Positions 18,838 to 28,851 are shown, numbered from the stretch's first letter. The stretch is DNA of 32,331 bases from an uncultured Micrococcales bacterium (GCA_913056225.1 CAJXMQ010000003.1:1-32331), one strand, 5' to 3'. Program-made: numbers and translations. Notes: generated from the letters alone by a model not told the origin.

Positions 18838-19897
18838 TATCTATCATCTCCATTAGCTCTTCGCGAGTATCAAGACTTTGGAAACTAGCTTCAACTGCGT
18901 TTATCTGAAATTGATGAATGTCTTCCATTCCGTAATCAAATGTTTCACTCAACATTTCTAACTCTCTGGTCAGAGTGGTCGCCGACTGCAATCTGTTATC
19001 TGTATTCACGGTGACTTGAAAACCCAACTCATACAGCGCGTCAAATGGGTGATTGGCAATTCCAGATCCCAACTGCTCACCTGCTCCGGTTTGCAAGTTC
19101 GAGCTGGGTGCGATTTCAAGGGCAATCTGTCGATCGTGAACCCATTCAGCAACAGGCCCCAATAAGACCAAGTCAGTATCACCCTCGGTTCGAGTGAGCA
19201 TCACATCTTCAATTATGTTGACCCCGTGACCTAGCCTCAAAGCTCTGCCGTTGACAATCGCATCCTTGATTGAACTCAGGCCATCGGCCTCGCCTGCGTG
19301 AACGGTGATTGGCATCAGCTGATCAGCTAGAAAGTCGAATGCAGTTTTATGCATCGATGGCGGGAAACCTTTTTCTGGTCCTGCAATATCAAAACCAACC
19401 ACGCCGTCATTTCTGTTGGCTACTGCAAGTTCTGCAATTTCTAGGCTTCGGTTACCCTGCCTCATGGCTGAAACGAGTTGCCCGGTGCGAATAAACCCAC
19501 CCATGGCCTCAACCAACTGCATTCCCTCTTCTAAACCATCCTGAACGGCATCAACGGCTTCCTGCAAGGTCAAACCTGCTTGCTGATGCTGTTCTGGAGC
19601 CCAACGCAACTCGGCGTAGATAACACCGTCAGCATGCAGATCCAAAACTGTCTCGGTTGCAATCCGCCTCAGGTGCTCAGGCTTTTGCATCACCGCAATG
19701 GTGTGGTCGAAGGTGACCAGGTAGCGCTCCAGAGATCCTGAGTTTGCGTTTTGATAAAACCAGGTTGACAGTCCATGCGGATCGCTGTCGGGAAGTTTGT
19801 AACCAATCTCATCCGCGATTTCAATCATGGTCGAAGTCCTAAGACCTCCATCAAGATGGTCATGAAGTGAAATCTTTGGCAATTTCTGAATGTCCAT
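18815..19897 (-). CDS. add: Adenosine deaminase
   Basis: PKISLHDHLDGGLR, MPITVHAGEADG, LRLGHGVNIIED, VTVNTDNRL; ATG at 19897 gives a TGATG overlap with deoA. Confidence 0.94.
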   Translation of the reverse strand: MDIQKLPKISLHDHLDGGLRTSTMIEIADEIGYKLPDSDPHGLSTWFYQNANSGSLERYLVTFDHTIAVMQKPEHLRRIATETVLDLHADGVIYAELRWAPEQHQQAGLTLQEAVDAVQDGLEEGMQLVEAMGGFIRTGQLVSAMRQGNRSLEIAELAVANRNDGVVGFDIAGPEKGFPPSMHKTAFDFLADQLMPITVHAGEADGLSSIKDAIVNGRALRLGHGVNIIEDVMLTRTEGDTDLVLLGPVAEWVHDRQIALEIAPSSNLQTGAGEQLGSGIANHPFDALYELGFQVTVNTDNRLQSATTLTRELEMLSETFDYGMEDIHQFQINAVEASFQSLDTREELMEMIDSGFAQFE

Positions 19898-21165
19898 CAA
19901 CGCATCTCCTTCAAAATAATTGGCTTGCGCTTTATTTGCCCGCCGATTTCAACTGCCTTGGCAATGTCCATCTTTGCCCCCTCGAGTTTTTGCTCGGTGT
20001 CAGTGAATAGCTCGCAAATTACTTCGCCCTTACCAACCCAATCGCCCTGGGTTTTATTCAACACCACTCCAGCTGCATCCTGAACACTTGCTCCTTGTTT
20101 TTCACGACCGGCTCCCAATCTCCAACTGGCCATACCAACACCCAGTGCGTCAATGTTGAGATAGCCCTCTGACTCAGCAATAACAGTCTCTGAGTGTTTC
20201 GCAACCGCCATTTTCGCCAACGGGTCTCCACCCTGAGCGGAGACCATTTCGTTCCACTTATCCATGGCCTTGCCATTATTCAAATTTTCTTGAGGGTCGG
20301 CATCGACTCCAGCTAATTTCAGCATCTCTCGGGCAATTTCAATCGTCAGTTCAACAACGTCTGCCGGTCCAGCCCCGGCTAATACCTCAAGTGATTCCTC
20401 TACTTCTAAAGCGTTCCCGATTTTTTTCCCAAGGGGTGTTGACATATCGGTCAAAAAGGCACTGGTGGCAACAGAGGAGTCTCTACCAATTTCCACAAGG
20501 GTATTTGCAAGTTTCTCCGCTTGCTCCAGGTCTTTCATAAACGCTCCACTTCCGACTTTCACATCAAGCACCAACGCTTTTGTCCCCTCGGCAATTTTTT
20601 TACTCATGATCGATGAGGCAATTAGCGGAATCGCCTCCACCGTTCCAGTGACGTCTCGAAGTGCATAGAGTTTCTTATCGGCGGGCGCCAGACCGTCCCC
20701 AGCAGCACATACCACCGCACCGACTGTTTTCAATTGATCAAAAATATCTTGATTGGTCAGATTTGCCTGCCAGCCCGGGATTGCCTCGAATTTATCCAGG
20801 GTGCCACCGGTATGACCAAGTCCTCGGCCACTCAGTTGCGGAACCGCTACCCCATAGCTTGCTACCAGTGGGGCCAGGGGTAAGGTGATTTTGTCACCCA
20901 CGCCTCCGGTTGAATGCTTATCCGCGGTGGGCTTGCCAAGTGAAGAGAAGTTCATGGTCTCCCCTGAGGCAATCATTGCTTGTGTTAGAAATCTGACCTC
21001 ATCACGGCTCATCCCGTTTAGCAGAATTGCCATCGCCATAGAACTCATCTGTTCATCGGTGATTTGGCCACTGGTGTAGTTCTCAATCAGCCAGTCGATT
21101 TCCTGTTTGGAAAGCTCGTGTTTGTCACGTTTCTTGACTATCAGCTCAACAGCACTCAGAGCCAT
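19897..21165 (-). CDS. deoA: Thymidine phosphorylase
   Basis: VELIVKKRDKHELSKQEIDWLI, DKHSTGGVGDKITLPLAPLVASYGV, LSGRGLGHTGGTLDKFEAIPGW. Confidence 0.96.
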   Translation of the reverse strand: MALSAVELIVKKRDKHELSKQEIDWLIENYTSGQITDEQMSSMAMAILLNGMSRDEVRFLTQAMIASGETMNFSSLGKPTADKHSTGGVGDKITLPLAPLVASYGVAVPQLSGRGLGHTGGTLDKFEAIPGWQANLTNQDIFDQLKTVGAVVCAAGDGLAPADKKLYALRDVTGTVEAIPLIASSIMSKKIAEGTKALVLDVKVGSGAFMKDLEQAEKLANTLVEIGRDSSVATSAFLTDMSTPLGKKIGNALEVEESLEVLAGAGPADVVELTIEIAREMLKLAGVDADPQENLNNGKAMDKWNEMVSAQGGDPLAKMAVAKHSETVIAESEGYLNIDALGVGMASWRLGAGREKQGASVQDAAGVVLNKTQGDWVGKGEVICELFTDTEQKLEGAKMDIAKAVEIGGQIKRKPIILKEMR

Positions 21166-21557
21166 TAATTCTCCTGTAAATCATTAGGGCCAAAGGCATC
21201 AGGGATTACTTCTTCGATGCTCTTGATGCCACTGATTGTCTCCAGCATCATGCCCGCCGCCGCGTGTTCGCTCAATAATTGTCGGCATCTACCGCAGGGC
21301 ATAATTACCGCACCCTCTTTGTCCACGCAGCAAAAGGCCACAAGTTTCCCGCCACCCTGCGCAAAAAGCTCAGATACCAATGAGCATTCTGCACACAGAG
21401 TTAATCCATAACTTGCGTTTTCAACATTAGTTCCCGTGATGATTTTTCCACTGTCAGTGATCGCTGCCGCCCCAACTGGGTAGTTTGAATAAGGCACGTA
21501 TGCGTTTTCACTCGCCTTGGCGGCTACTTGTCTGAGTTGTTCCCAGTTGATTTCCAT
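21165..21557 (-). CDS. cdd: Cytidine deaminase
   Basis: YVPYSNYPVGAAAI, GTNVENASYGLTLCAECSLVSELFAQG, MPCGRCRQLLSEH zinc motifs. Confidence 0.95.
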   Translation of the reverse strand: MEINWEQLRQVAAKASENAYVPYSNYPVGAAAITDSGKIITGTNVENASYGLTLCAECSLVSELFAQGGGKLVAFCCVDKEGAVIMPCGRCRQLLSEHAAAGMMLETISGIKSIEEVIPDAFGPNDLQEN

Positions 21558-21559
21558 AG

Positions 21560-22789
21560 CTAACTCTTTACGTAGGGTTTTCCTGCAGCGGCAGGGCCTC
21601 TAACCTTACCGACCAGTCCCGCCACTGCTACCACCGTAAGCACGTATGGGAGCATTAGCAAAAACTCACTCGGAAGTGGCGAACCGACAATCTGCAGGGC
21701 GTATTGCAGGTTCAAGGCAAAACCGAATAACAATGCAGCCATTGCGGCATAGATTGGATTCCACCTTCCAAAGATCAAAGCAGCCAGAGCAATGTATCCG
21801 GCTCCGTTGGTCATCTCCTTACCAAATGCACCAACCTGACCGAGGGTGAAAAAACTTCCACCCAAACCAGCTAGGGCTCCGCCGATCATCACAGACATAT
21901 ATCTGGTTCGGAATACATTGATTCCCACAGTGTCACTTGCCTTTGGATATTCGCCAACTGACCTTAGTCTTAGCCCCCAGCGAGTCTTGAATAGCGCCAA
22001 AAACACCCCTGCAACCGCCAAATACATCAAATAAACAATCAGAGTTTGGTTGAACAAAACCGGTCCAGCAATCGGTATTTGACTCAGCAGCGGAATTGAA
22101 ATTCTTTCAAACCTTGGCGGCTGGTTCAGAATCGAGATGTTGTCAGCCAACAGGGTTGAGAACAAAAAGCTGGTGAGCCCAATAATCAAAACGTTAATGA
22201 CAACACCGGTGATAATTTGATCCACCAAATACTTAATCGAAAACACGGCCAGAATCGCCGCCACCAAAGACCCAGCAATCATTGCAGCGAAAATTCCAAT
22301 TAAGACACTGTCGGTAACGGAAGCGACCAGAGCGGAGGTAAAAGCACCGGCTAATAACTGACCCTCGATTGCAATGTTGATAATTCCAACCCGCTCGCTC
22401 AGTGCTCCCGAAAGGGAGCCGAAGATCAATGGCACCGCTAGCGCTAGAGAGCCCGCCAATAAAGTCGTGATACCCATTGTTGCCCCAGAGAAAAGCCAGG
22501 TGAGAACAGTCATGACTAAACCAAAACCAAATGCAATCACGGCAATCAGAGGTGTTTTTCGGTTCCTAACAAAAGTCAGATAAACACTCAAAGCAGTCAT
22601 CGCCAGCATCAAAATAAGCATCACCGCTACAAATCCTTGGGAAGGCAAAATAATGTTTGGGATCGGAAACAGATCTGTTCCGGTGGCCACCCTAACCTCA
22701 AGCTGTTGACCTTGAACGTTGGGGATTATCAAGCTGGCTACCGCCAATAAAAGCATTAGGGCAATTGGTGTCTTCTTACTCTGCTTCAT
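21560..22789 (-). CDS. Nucleoside-type ABC transporter permease (NupQ-like)
   Basis: Polytopic BPD_transp_2 family; GSLSGALSERVGIINIAIEGQLLAGAF. Confidence 0.88.
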   Translation of the reverse strand: MKQSKKTPIALMLLLAVASLIIPNVQGQQLEVRVATGTDLFPIPNIILPSQGFVAVMLILMLAMTALSVYLTFVRNRKTPLIAVIAFGFGLVMTVLTWLFSGATMGITTLLAGSLALAVPLIFGSLSGALSERVGIINIAIEGQLLAGAFTSALVASVTDSVLIGIFAAMIAGSLVAAILAVFSIKYLVDQIITGVVINVLIIGLTSFLFSTLLADNISILNQPPRFERISIPLLSQIPIAGPVLFNQTLIVYLMYLAVAGVFLALFKTRWGLRLRSVGEYPKASDTVGINVFRTRYMSVMIGGALAGLGGSFFTLGQVGAFGKEMTNGAGYIALAALIFGRWNPIYAAMAALLFGFALNLQYALQIVGSPLPSEFLLMLPYVLTVVAVAGLVGKVRGPAAAGKPYVKS

Positions 22790-23946
22790 GCCTGCACCGC
22801 CTTTGGCTTGGGAAGCCTAAATAGCGATCTGACCAAAGGAGGCGCGGCTATGAACAAAACAATGGTGGACTGAACAACTAACACAATGTCCACTGGCACA
22901 CCTTGGTTGGCCTGCATCAAAACTGCTCCCGAGCGCAAGCCTCCGAACAGAATTCCAGCTGCCAGCACCCCGAATGGATTGTTTCGACCCAACAGAGCAA
23001 CCGTGATTGCATCAAAGCCAAATGTTGCACTGATGCCCACCGTTAGCTGCCGATCAGCACCCAGGACCTGACTTGCGCCTGCCATCCCCGCCAAGCCACC
23101 ACTCACCGCCATCACCAAGATGTAGGTAAGGGGAATGTTGATACCAGCTGTTCTCGCAGCCGAAGGGTTATAACCCAAAGCCCTGAATTGGTAACCGATA
23201 GACGATCTGTGCATCAACCACCAAACTGCGACAACCATGGCCAACATGATGATGAGTCCGAAATGAAGCCTAAATCCATCACCTAAAATACCTGGCAGCC
23301 TGGAGCTTTCGGCCACTGGTGATGAGATCGGGTTTACCTGGTTTGGTGCTTGAAACACAGGTGTTTTCAATAAATAAGTGAGCAGAAGCAAAGCCACATA
23401 GTTGAACATGATTGTTACAACGACTTCGTTTGCACCGGTTGTCGCTTTCAGCAAACCAACCAGCCCTCCCCAAAGCGCTCCACCTAAAAGACCCGCCAGC
23501 ACCGCCATTGGCATGTGGATCAAAAATGGCAATTCGAAGCTCAACCCAACGTAGGCTGCAAACATTGCACCGAAGATAATTTGACCCTGGGCGCCAATGT
23601 TGAACAACCCGCTTCGGAAACTTACAGCCAGACCCAGACCGGCCAGAGTAATTGGCGTCGCATAGGCCAGAGTTTCGGTTAGGGGCTTGATCATCCCTTC
23701 TGCAGAAGATGCTTGGTAATTAAAAATCGACCCTCGGAACAAGGCATCATAGGCTCCAAACACACTATTCAGCACTGCCGAAATAGTGTCACCGGGCCTT
23801 GAAAAGAAATACCCACTTGCTTGCTGAACCTCTTCATTTGCAAATGCAATCAAGATGCCGCCGAATAAGAAGCTGGCCAAAACAGCGAATATTGGGATTA
23901 CTGCATTTCCACTGAAGATTTCTCTGACTAGGTTTTGCTGTTTCAT
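22786..23946 (-). CDS. Nucleoside-type ABC transporter permease (NupP-like)
   Basis: GLGLAVSFRSGLFNIGAQGQIIFGAM, GANEVVVTIMFNYVALLL; 4-nt overlaps with both neighbours. Confidence 0.88.
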   Translation of the reverse strand: MKQQNLVREIFSGNAVIPIFAVLASFLFGGILIAFANEEVQQASGYFFSRPGDTISAVLNSVFGAYDALFRGSIFNYQASSAEGMIKPLTETLAYATPITLAGLGLAVSFRSGLFNIGAQGQIIFGAMFAAYVGLSFELPFLIHMPMAVLAGLLGGALWGGLVGLLKATTGANEVVVTIMFNYVALLLLTYLLKTPVFQAPNQVNPISSPVAESSRLPGILGDGFRLHFGLIIMLAMVVAVWWLMHRSSIGYQFRALGYNPSAARTAGINIPLTYILVMAVSGGLAGMAGASQVLGADRQLTVGISATFGFDAITVALLGRNNPFGVLAAGILFGGLRSGAVLMQANQGVPVDIVLVVQSTIVLFIAAPPLVRSLFRLPKPKAVQA

Positions 23947-25442
23947 GCGCTGATTCCAGCCATTAGTTTTCCAAGCTCTTCTCTTGGTGTTTCGGGGCTC
24001 ACGATTCCAACAATCTTGCCCTTGTACATAACCGCCACCCGGTCCCCAAGCTGAGTTGCTTCATCTAATTCGGTGGCGATGATAACCACCGGGATTCCAG
24101 AATCCCTGGCGGCAACAATTTGTTCGTGCACAAATTCAATCGAGCCAACATCCAAACCTCTTGTCGGCTGCGAGGCGACTAGAAGCTTCAGGTCTCTTGA
24201 AAGCTCTCTTGCCAAAACGACTTTTTGCTGGTTTCCCCCAGACAATTGTCTTGCCTTGCTAAAAATACTCTGGGCTCTTATGTCATAAGATTTCAGCTTT
24301 TCCTCTGCAAACTCATGCAGCTTTTTCAATTGAAGTTGAATTCCTTTGGCAAAAGGTGGTCTGTCACTTCTGTCCAACATCAGGTTCTCGGCAATTGTGA
24401 AATCTGCAACAAGGCCATCTTCGGTCCTGTCTTCTGGCACAAAGCCAACGCCCGAATCAAGGACATTTTTCACAGACCTGCCGAGAAGCTCTTTTCCCTC
24501 GAGCTTGATTGAGCCAGACACCTTGTCCTGAATACCCAGTATGGATTCAGCTAATTCTGTCTGACCATTTCCCTGAACCCCAGCAATCACAAAAATTTCT
24601 CCACGCTGAACCTCGAAGCTGACATCATCCAACACCTTGCTTCCCTGCGCAGAGAATGCAGTCAGATTCTTCACCTGAAAACTTGCCTCGCCAAGTTGTG
24701 CGGGTTGCTTGTCAACGGATAGATCCACCTCGCGCCCAACCATCATTGACGCAAGTTGCTCGCTGCTGTCAGATGGTTTGGCCTGCCCCACAACCTTGCC
24801 CAAGCGGATCACGGTTATTTTGTCAGCCACTTCCTTCACCTCACGAAGCTTGTGTGTGATGAAGACGATGGCTTTCCCTTCGTCCTTGAGCTGACGCATA
24901 ATTTGCATCAATTCATCAGTCTCCTGCGGGGTTAACACAGCAGTGGGCTCATCAAAAATCAAAACCTGCGCATCACTGATCAGAGCCTTGATGATCTCAA
25001 CTCTTTGCTGAACACCAACTGGCAAATCTCCAACAACTGCATCGGGGTCGATATCAAAACCAAATCTTTCACTGATTTCTCTAACCAGTTCTCTTGCTTT
25101 GTCCACATCTAAAAAGCCCAAGGCTTTTGTTGGCTCGTGTCCAAGAATCACGTTTTCGGCGACTGTAAAAACTGGTATGAGCATGAAATGCTGGTGCACC
25201 ATTCCGATGCCGGCTTTCATGGCTTCGCCGGGACCCGCAAAAACGGTGGGCTTGCCATCTAGGACTATCTCTCCACCGTCGGCTTGATAAAGCCCATATA
25301 AAACGTTCATCAGGGTTGATTTGCCAGCACCGTTTTCCCCGAGCAAGCAGTGAATTTCGCCAGACTCGGCAACTAAATCAATTTGATCATTGGCTGTGAA
25401 GTCACCGAATTTTTTGGTGATTCCCTTCAGCTCAAGTCTCAT
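23943..25442 (-). CDS. ABC transporter ATP-binding protein, two NBDs (nucleoside/BMP family)
   Basis: Walker A GENGAGKST, FDEPTAVLTPQE, second NBD GVQGNGQTE ... LSGGNQQKVVLARELSRD. Confidence 0.94.
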   Translation of the reverse strand: MRLELKGITKKFGDFTANDQIDLVAESGEIHCLLGENGAGKSTLMNVLYGLYQADGGEIVLDGKPTVFAGPGEAMKAGIGMVHQHFMLIPVFTVAENVILGHEPTKALGFLDVDKARELVREISERFGFDIDPDAVVGDLPVGVQQRVEIIKALISDAQVLIFDEPTAVLTPQETDELMQIMRQLKDEGKAIVFITHKLREVKEVADKITVIRLGKVVGQAKPSDSSEQLASMMVGREVDLSVDKQPAQLGEASFQVKNLTAFSAQGSKVLDDVSFEVQRGEIFVIAGVQGNGQTELAESILGIQDKVSGSIKLEGKELLGRSVKNVLDSGVGFVPEDRTEDGLVADFTIAENLMLDRSDRPPFAKGIQLQLKKLHEFAEEKLKSYDIRAQSIFSKARQLSGGNQQKVVLARELSRDLKLLVASQPTRGLDVGSIEFVHEQIVAARDSGIPVVIIATELDEATQLGDRVAVMYKGKIVGIVSPETPREELGKLMAGISA

Positions 25443-25493
25443 CTTTGATCCCTACTCTTTAGCGCGCTTGAACAGCATACAGCCGAAAATAAA

Positions 25494-25523
25494 AGGGTCG
25501 GGAGCAACTAAGCCCCCGACCCT
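25494..25523 (-). terminator. Rho-independent (partial) terminator between the substrate-binding protein gene and the ABC ATPase gene
   Basis: Minus strand AGGGTCGGGGGC-TTAGTT-GCTCCCGACCCT then TTTTATTTT: 12-bp stem with one G-U. Confidence 0.85.
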
Positions 25524-25540
25524 CTCAAGAAACTAAATAA

Positions 25541-26695
25541 TTAGTTTTTGTAAAGCGAGTTGACTACCAACTCACCTGAGATGATCTGGTCAGTCAAAGC
25601 TTCTAGCGCTGTCTGAATACCATCTGGGTATGCAACCTCGTGCTCTGGGCTGATACGAACACCGCCGTTGGCCAAATTGCCAACGTACTGGTTCTCATCG
25701 CCACCAACGAAGGTGCCGTCAAGACCACTCTGAATCACGTTGAATACAGCGTCACTCATCTTCTTCTCGATGCTTGTCAGAATGTTCTGCTTGTATTCTG
25801 CGTGAGCTTCTAGGTTGTACCAGTCGCTATCCACACCAATTAGCAGCACTCCCTCGGAGTCCAAAGATGCCTGTCCGGTTCCCTGACCAACAGGTCCGGC
25901 CACTGGCAAGATGATGTCTGCATTCTGGTCGATGAACTGCTCTGAAAGGTTCTTACCCTTTGCAATGTCAGAGAAGTCACCTGTAGCGCTCCAGTTTGCC
26001 TGGTCCTCATCTGTTGCACCCAGAACTGAAACATCGGTTCCGTTTTCGGCGTTGTAATAGTCAACACCCTGCTTGAAGCCATCCATGAAGATAGTCACGG
26101 TTGGGAACAAGATTCCACCGTAGGTTGCCAAGGTGCCGGTCTCAGTGGTGGCAGCAGCTAGGTAACCAGCAAGGAATGCGGCCTCTGCAGTGTCGTACTG
26201 AATTGGCTTCACGTTCTCAAGGCTCAATGGGCTGAAGTCGTCGTTTGATAGACCTGAGTCAATCAATGCGAAATCGGTGTCTGGGTTAGCTAGAGCTGCA
26301 TCACGAACGGCAGTTGCCAATGCGAAGCCAACACCGAATACCATGTCACAGCCTTCACCAACCAGGCTGTCGATTGCGCTTGAGTACTCGGTCAGTGTTG
26401 CACCGGTGTTTGACTCAACCGCTGCGGTCTCAATGCCTAGCTCGCTCTCTGCACGCTGAAGACCGTTGAAGGCCTCCTCATTGAATGATGCGTCGTCAAA
26501 ACCACCCTCATCACTTACCATGCAAGCTTTGTAGTCAACGGTTTCGGTCTCAGTCTCGGTCTCTTCCGATGTGCCTGAGTCTGTTCCTTCTGCGCTCTCC
26601 TCTTCTTCTGGAGCTGCAGCGCAGCCTGCCAGAACAAGGGCGGATGCGGCTGCAAGGGCGATTCCCTTGATTGCCTTACGTGAAATTGTGCTCAC
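25541..26695 (-). CDS. BMP-family nucleoside-binding lipoprotein of the ABC transporter
   Basis: Lipobox VLAGCAAAP; BMP-type motifs (KACMVSDEGGFDDASFNEEAFNGLQRA, CDMVFGVGFALA, GVDSDWYN); GTG start after AGGAGG. Confidence 0.92.
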   Translation of the reverse strand: MSTISRKAIKGIALAAASALVLAGCAAAPEEEESAEGTDSGTSEETETETETVDYKACMVSDEGGFDDASFNEEAFNGLQRAESELGIETAAVESNTGATLTEYSSAIDSLVGEGCDMVFGVGFALATAVRDAALANPDTDFALIDSGLSNDDFSPLSLENVKPIQYDTAEAAFLAGYLAAATTETGTLATYGGILFPTVTIFMDGFKQGVDYYNAENGTDVSVLGATDEDQANWSATGDFSDIAKGKNLSEQFIDQNADIILPVAGPVGQGTGQASLDSEGVLLIGVDSDWYNLEAHAEYKQNILTSIEKKMSDAVFNVIQSGLDGTFVGGDENQYVGNLANGGVRISPEHEVAYPDGIQTALEALTDQIISGELVVNSLYKN

Positions 26696-26720
26696 GAATT
26701 TTCCTCCTGAATTTTAGGTT

Positions 26721-26735
26721 GGGGCGGTTTGCCCC
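26721..26735. other. Short G/C hairpin in the leader of the substrate-binding protein gene
   Basis: Perfect 5-bp stem GGGGC-GGTTT-GCCCC about 15 nt upstream of the SD. Confidence 0.3.
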
Positions 26736-26820
26736 TTGAATGGCATCAGACTAGCGAATCAATCAGGTGGTTAAGAGCCTGGAAACAAAAACTTAACGAG
26801 ATTTTGATAACAATTGAGAA

Positions 26821-27924
26821 CTAAAGCAATTCATCTTTGCCACTTGCTCGCAGCGAATCAACTAAACCCTTGACCTTCTGAGCGTGCTGTTTGGTTGTGA
26901 CCAAAAGCGCATCTGGGGTGTCAACCACGATTATGTCCTCGACACCAATCAGAGCGATCAACTTGTCGTTTTCACTTACCAAAATTCCACTGGAGGAATC
27001 ACTCAGCACCTTTGCCTTACCCAGCACCGCCAAGTTGCCACTCCGCCCCTGTGACTGAAGCTCGGCAATTGCGGCAAAATCTCCAACGTCATGCCACTCA
27101 AAGCTTGCGGGAACACATGCCACCAAACCCTTTTTGGCGGCAGGCTCGGCAACCGAGTAATCGATTGCTACTTTTTTCAATCCATTCCATGATTTCACTG
27201 ACTCTTTATCAAATCCACCGCTGAGAATTTTCTCCGCCAGAGCATCAATTGACTTGGCAAGCTCCGGCTCAGACTCTGCCAGAACTTCCAGCATCAGCTG
27301 GGCGGGCGCAATGTACATACCTGCATTCCAGAGATAGTCAGGGCTTTGAAAATACTTCTTTGCCTTGTTTATAGATGGCTTTTCAATAAACTCCTGCACC
27401 TGCAACGCTGAATCAAACCCTTGGATCGACTCGGTTGTTTTCACATAACCGAAAGCAGTTGATGGCTCGGTGGGGTTTACGCCAATGGTCACAATCTTTC
27501 CGGTCTTGGCAACCTCGATTGCCTCTCTCACGGCCAGTTCAAATTTGTCAGTCTCGTGAATAACGTGATCAGCAGCGAACGACCCGATGATCACATCGCC
27601 GTGACGCTTGGATAAAACCGCTGCGGCCAATGCGATGGCCGCTGTTGACTCTCTAGGAGATGGCTCCAGCAGAAGATTTTCTGGACTGAGACTTGGAAGC
27701 TGTTCACTCACATGGGATGCGTGTGTGGAGCCTGTGACAACGGCGATGTTGTCTCCGCAGATTGGAACCAGTCGATCCCATGTGTCTTGCAAAAGAGTCT
27801 GGCCACTGCCAGTTAGATCGTGTAAAAATTTTGGCGCGCTGGCCCTGGATAGAGGCCAAAGCCTGGAGCCAATTCCACCCGCTGGAATGACAGCGTAGAA
27901 GTTTGCGTCTGTTTGCATATCCAT
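26821..27924 (-). CDS. manC: Mannose-1-phosphate guanylyltransferase
   Basis: YAVIPAGGIGSRLWPLSRASAPKFLHDL, FIEKPSINKAKKYF, YLWNAGMYIAP, FEWHDVGDF. Confidence 0.93.
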   Translation of the reverse strand: MDMQTDANFYAVIPAGGIGSRLWPLSRASAPKFLHDLTGSGQTLLQDTWDRLVPICGDNIAVVTGSTHASHVSEQLPSLSPENLLLEPSPRESTAAIALAAAVLSKRHGDVIIGSFAADHVIHETDKFELAVREAIEVAKTGKIVTIGVNPTEPSTAFGYVKTTESIQGFDSALQVQEFIEKPSINKAKKYFQSPDYLWNAGMYIAPAQLMLEVLAESEPELAKSIDALAEKILSGGFDKESVKSWNGLKKVAIDYSVAEPAAKKGLVACVPASFEWHDVGDFAAIAELQSQGRSGNLAVLGKAKVLSDSSSGILVSENDKLIALIGVEDIIVVDTPDALLVTTKQHAQKVKGLVDSLRASGKDELL

Positions 27925-28016
27925 AGGCTATCGAGAATGTAACAAAGGTGGTCAAGCTGGAAAAATTATTTGCGCGACTCGGTTAGACTTTTACAAAAGA
28001 ACCTTGGAGGCAATTA

Positions 28017-28394
28017 ATGTCTGTTGTGCCGGCAGGGACCCTCTACCGAGGAAAGGTGGGGATGTGGTCCTGGGTGTTACATCGAGTTAGCGGTGTGGCG
28101 ATTTTCTTTTTCTTGCTCGTTCATGTTTTGGACACAGCCCTAGTGAGGGTTTCACCAGAGGCCTACGACATTGTTATTCAGTCCTATAAGACACCAATCA
28201 TCGGTCTTGCTGAGCTTGGGTTGGTCGGAGCGATTTTGTTCCACGGACTTAACGGTGTTCGCATCATCTTGGTGGACTTTTGGTCCAAAGGAACCAGATA
28301 CCAAAACGTCATGTTTTGGATTGTTTTGGTCTTGGCTATCGGTATCACCGCATACTTCACCCCAGGTCACTTAGACAGAATTTTGGAGTTCTAG
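28017..28394 (+). CDS. sdhC: Succinate dehydrogenase cytochrome b556 subunit
   Basis: GMWSWVLHRVSGVAIFFFLLVHVLDTAL, FHGLNGVRIILVD; TTGGAGG SD. Confidence 0.93.
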   Translation: MSVVPAGTLYRGKVGMWSWVLHRVSGVAIFFFLLVHVLDTALVRVSPEAYDIVIQSYKTPIIGLAELGLVGAILFHGLNGVRIILVDFWSKGTRYQNVMFWIVLVLAIGITAYFTPGHLDRILEF

Positions 28395-28401
28395 GAGAGA
28401 T

Positions 28402-28851
28402 ATGTCAGTTCAAATTGAAATTCCAAATTCCCCAAGGAAGCAAAGAGTAACCAACTGGGAAAAATACGGTTGGCTCTACATGAGAATCAGTGGTCCTCTA
28501 CTGATCGTTCTAATTTTCACCCACGTCTTTGTAAACCTCTTCACCGGCGAAGGCATCAAGCAGATTGACTTTGCTTTCGTTGCTGGCAAATGGGCAGACC
28601 CGTTCTGGCAGTGGTGGGATGTTTCAATGCTTTGGTTGGCGCTGATTCACGGAACCCTGGGAATGCGCACAATCATCAATGACTACACCGAAAAGCCCAA
28701 GCTGAGAACAAGCCTGGTGGGCACTCTTTGGAGCGTCTCTGGAGCACTTATCTTGCTTGGCACCCTGGTTGTATTCACCTTCGACCCTTGCCCAGCAACG
28801 GCCGACCCAAACCTATTACCCTCTTTCTGCGAAGCGATTGCGAGCAACTAA
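28402..28851 (+). CDS. sdhD: Succinate dehydrogenase hydrophobic membrane anchor subunit
   Basis: Three hydrophobic helices, MRISGPLLIVLIFTHVFVNL, HGTLGMRTIINDY; between sdhC and sdhA. Confidence 0.92.
   Translation: MSVQIEIPNSPRKQRVTNWEKYGWLYMRISGPLLIVLIFTHVFVNLFTGEGIKQIDFAFVAGKWADPFWQWWDVSMLWLALIHGTLGMRTIINDYTEKPKLRTSLVGTLWSVSGALILLGTLVVFTFDPCPATADPNLLPSFCEAIASN

Noticed and set aside
24556-24590. Unusual second Walker A (GVQGNGQTE) in the ABC ATPase
   Set aside because: Degenerate second P-loop is normal for tandem-NBD sugar/nucleoside ABC ATPases of this family.
26770-26797. GTTAAG...CTTAAC inverted repeat downstream of manC
   Set aside because: Six A/T-rich base pairs with a 16-nt loop and no following U-tract; not convincing as terminator or operator.
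27970-27997. Possible sdh promoter (TTGCGC - 16 nt - TACAAA)
   Set aside because: Weak match to consensus and no transcript-start data; not reported as a feature.
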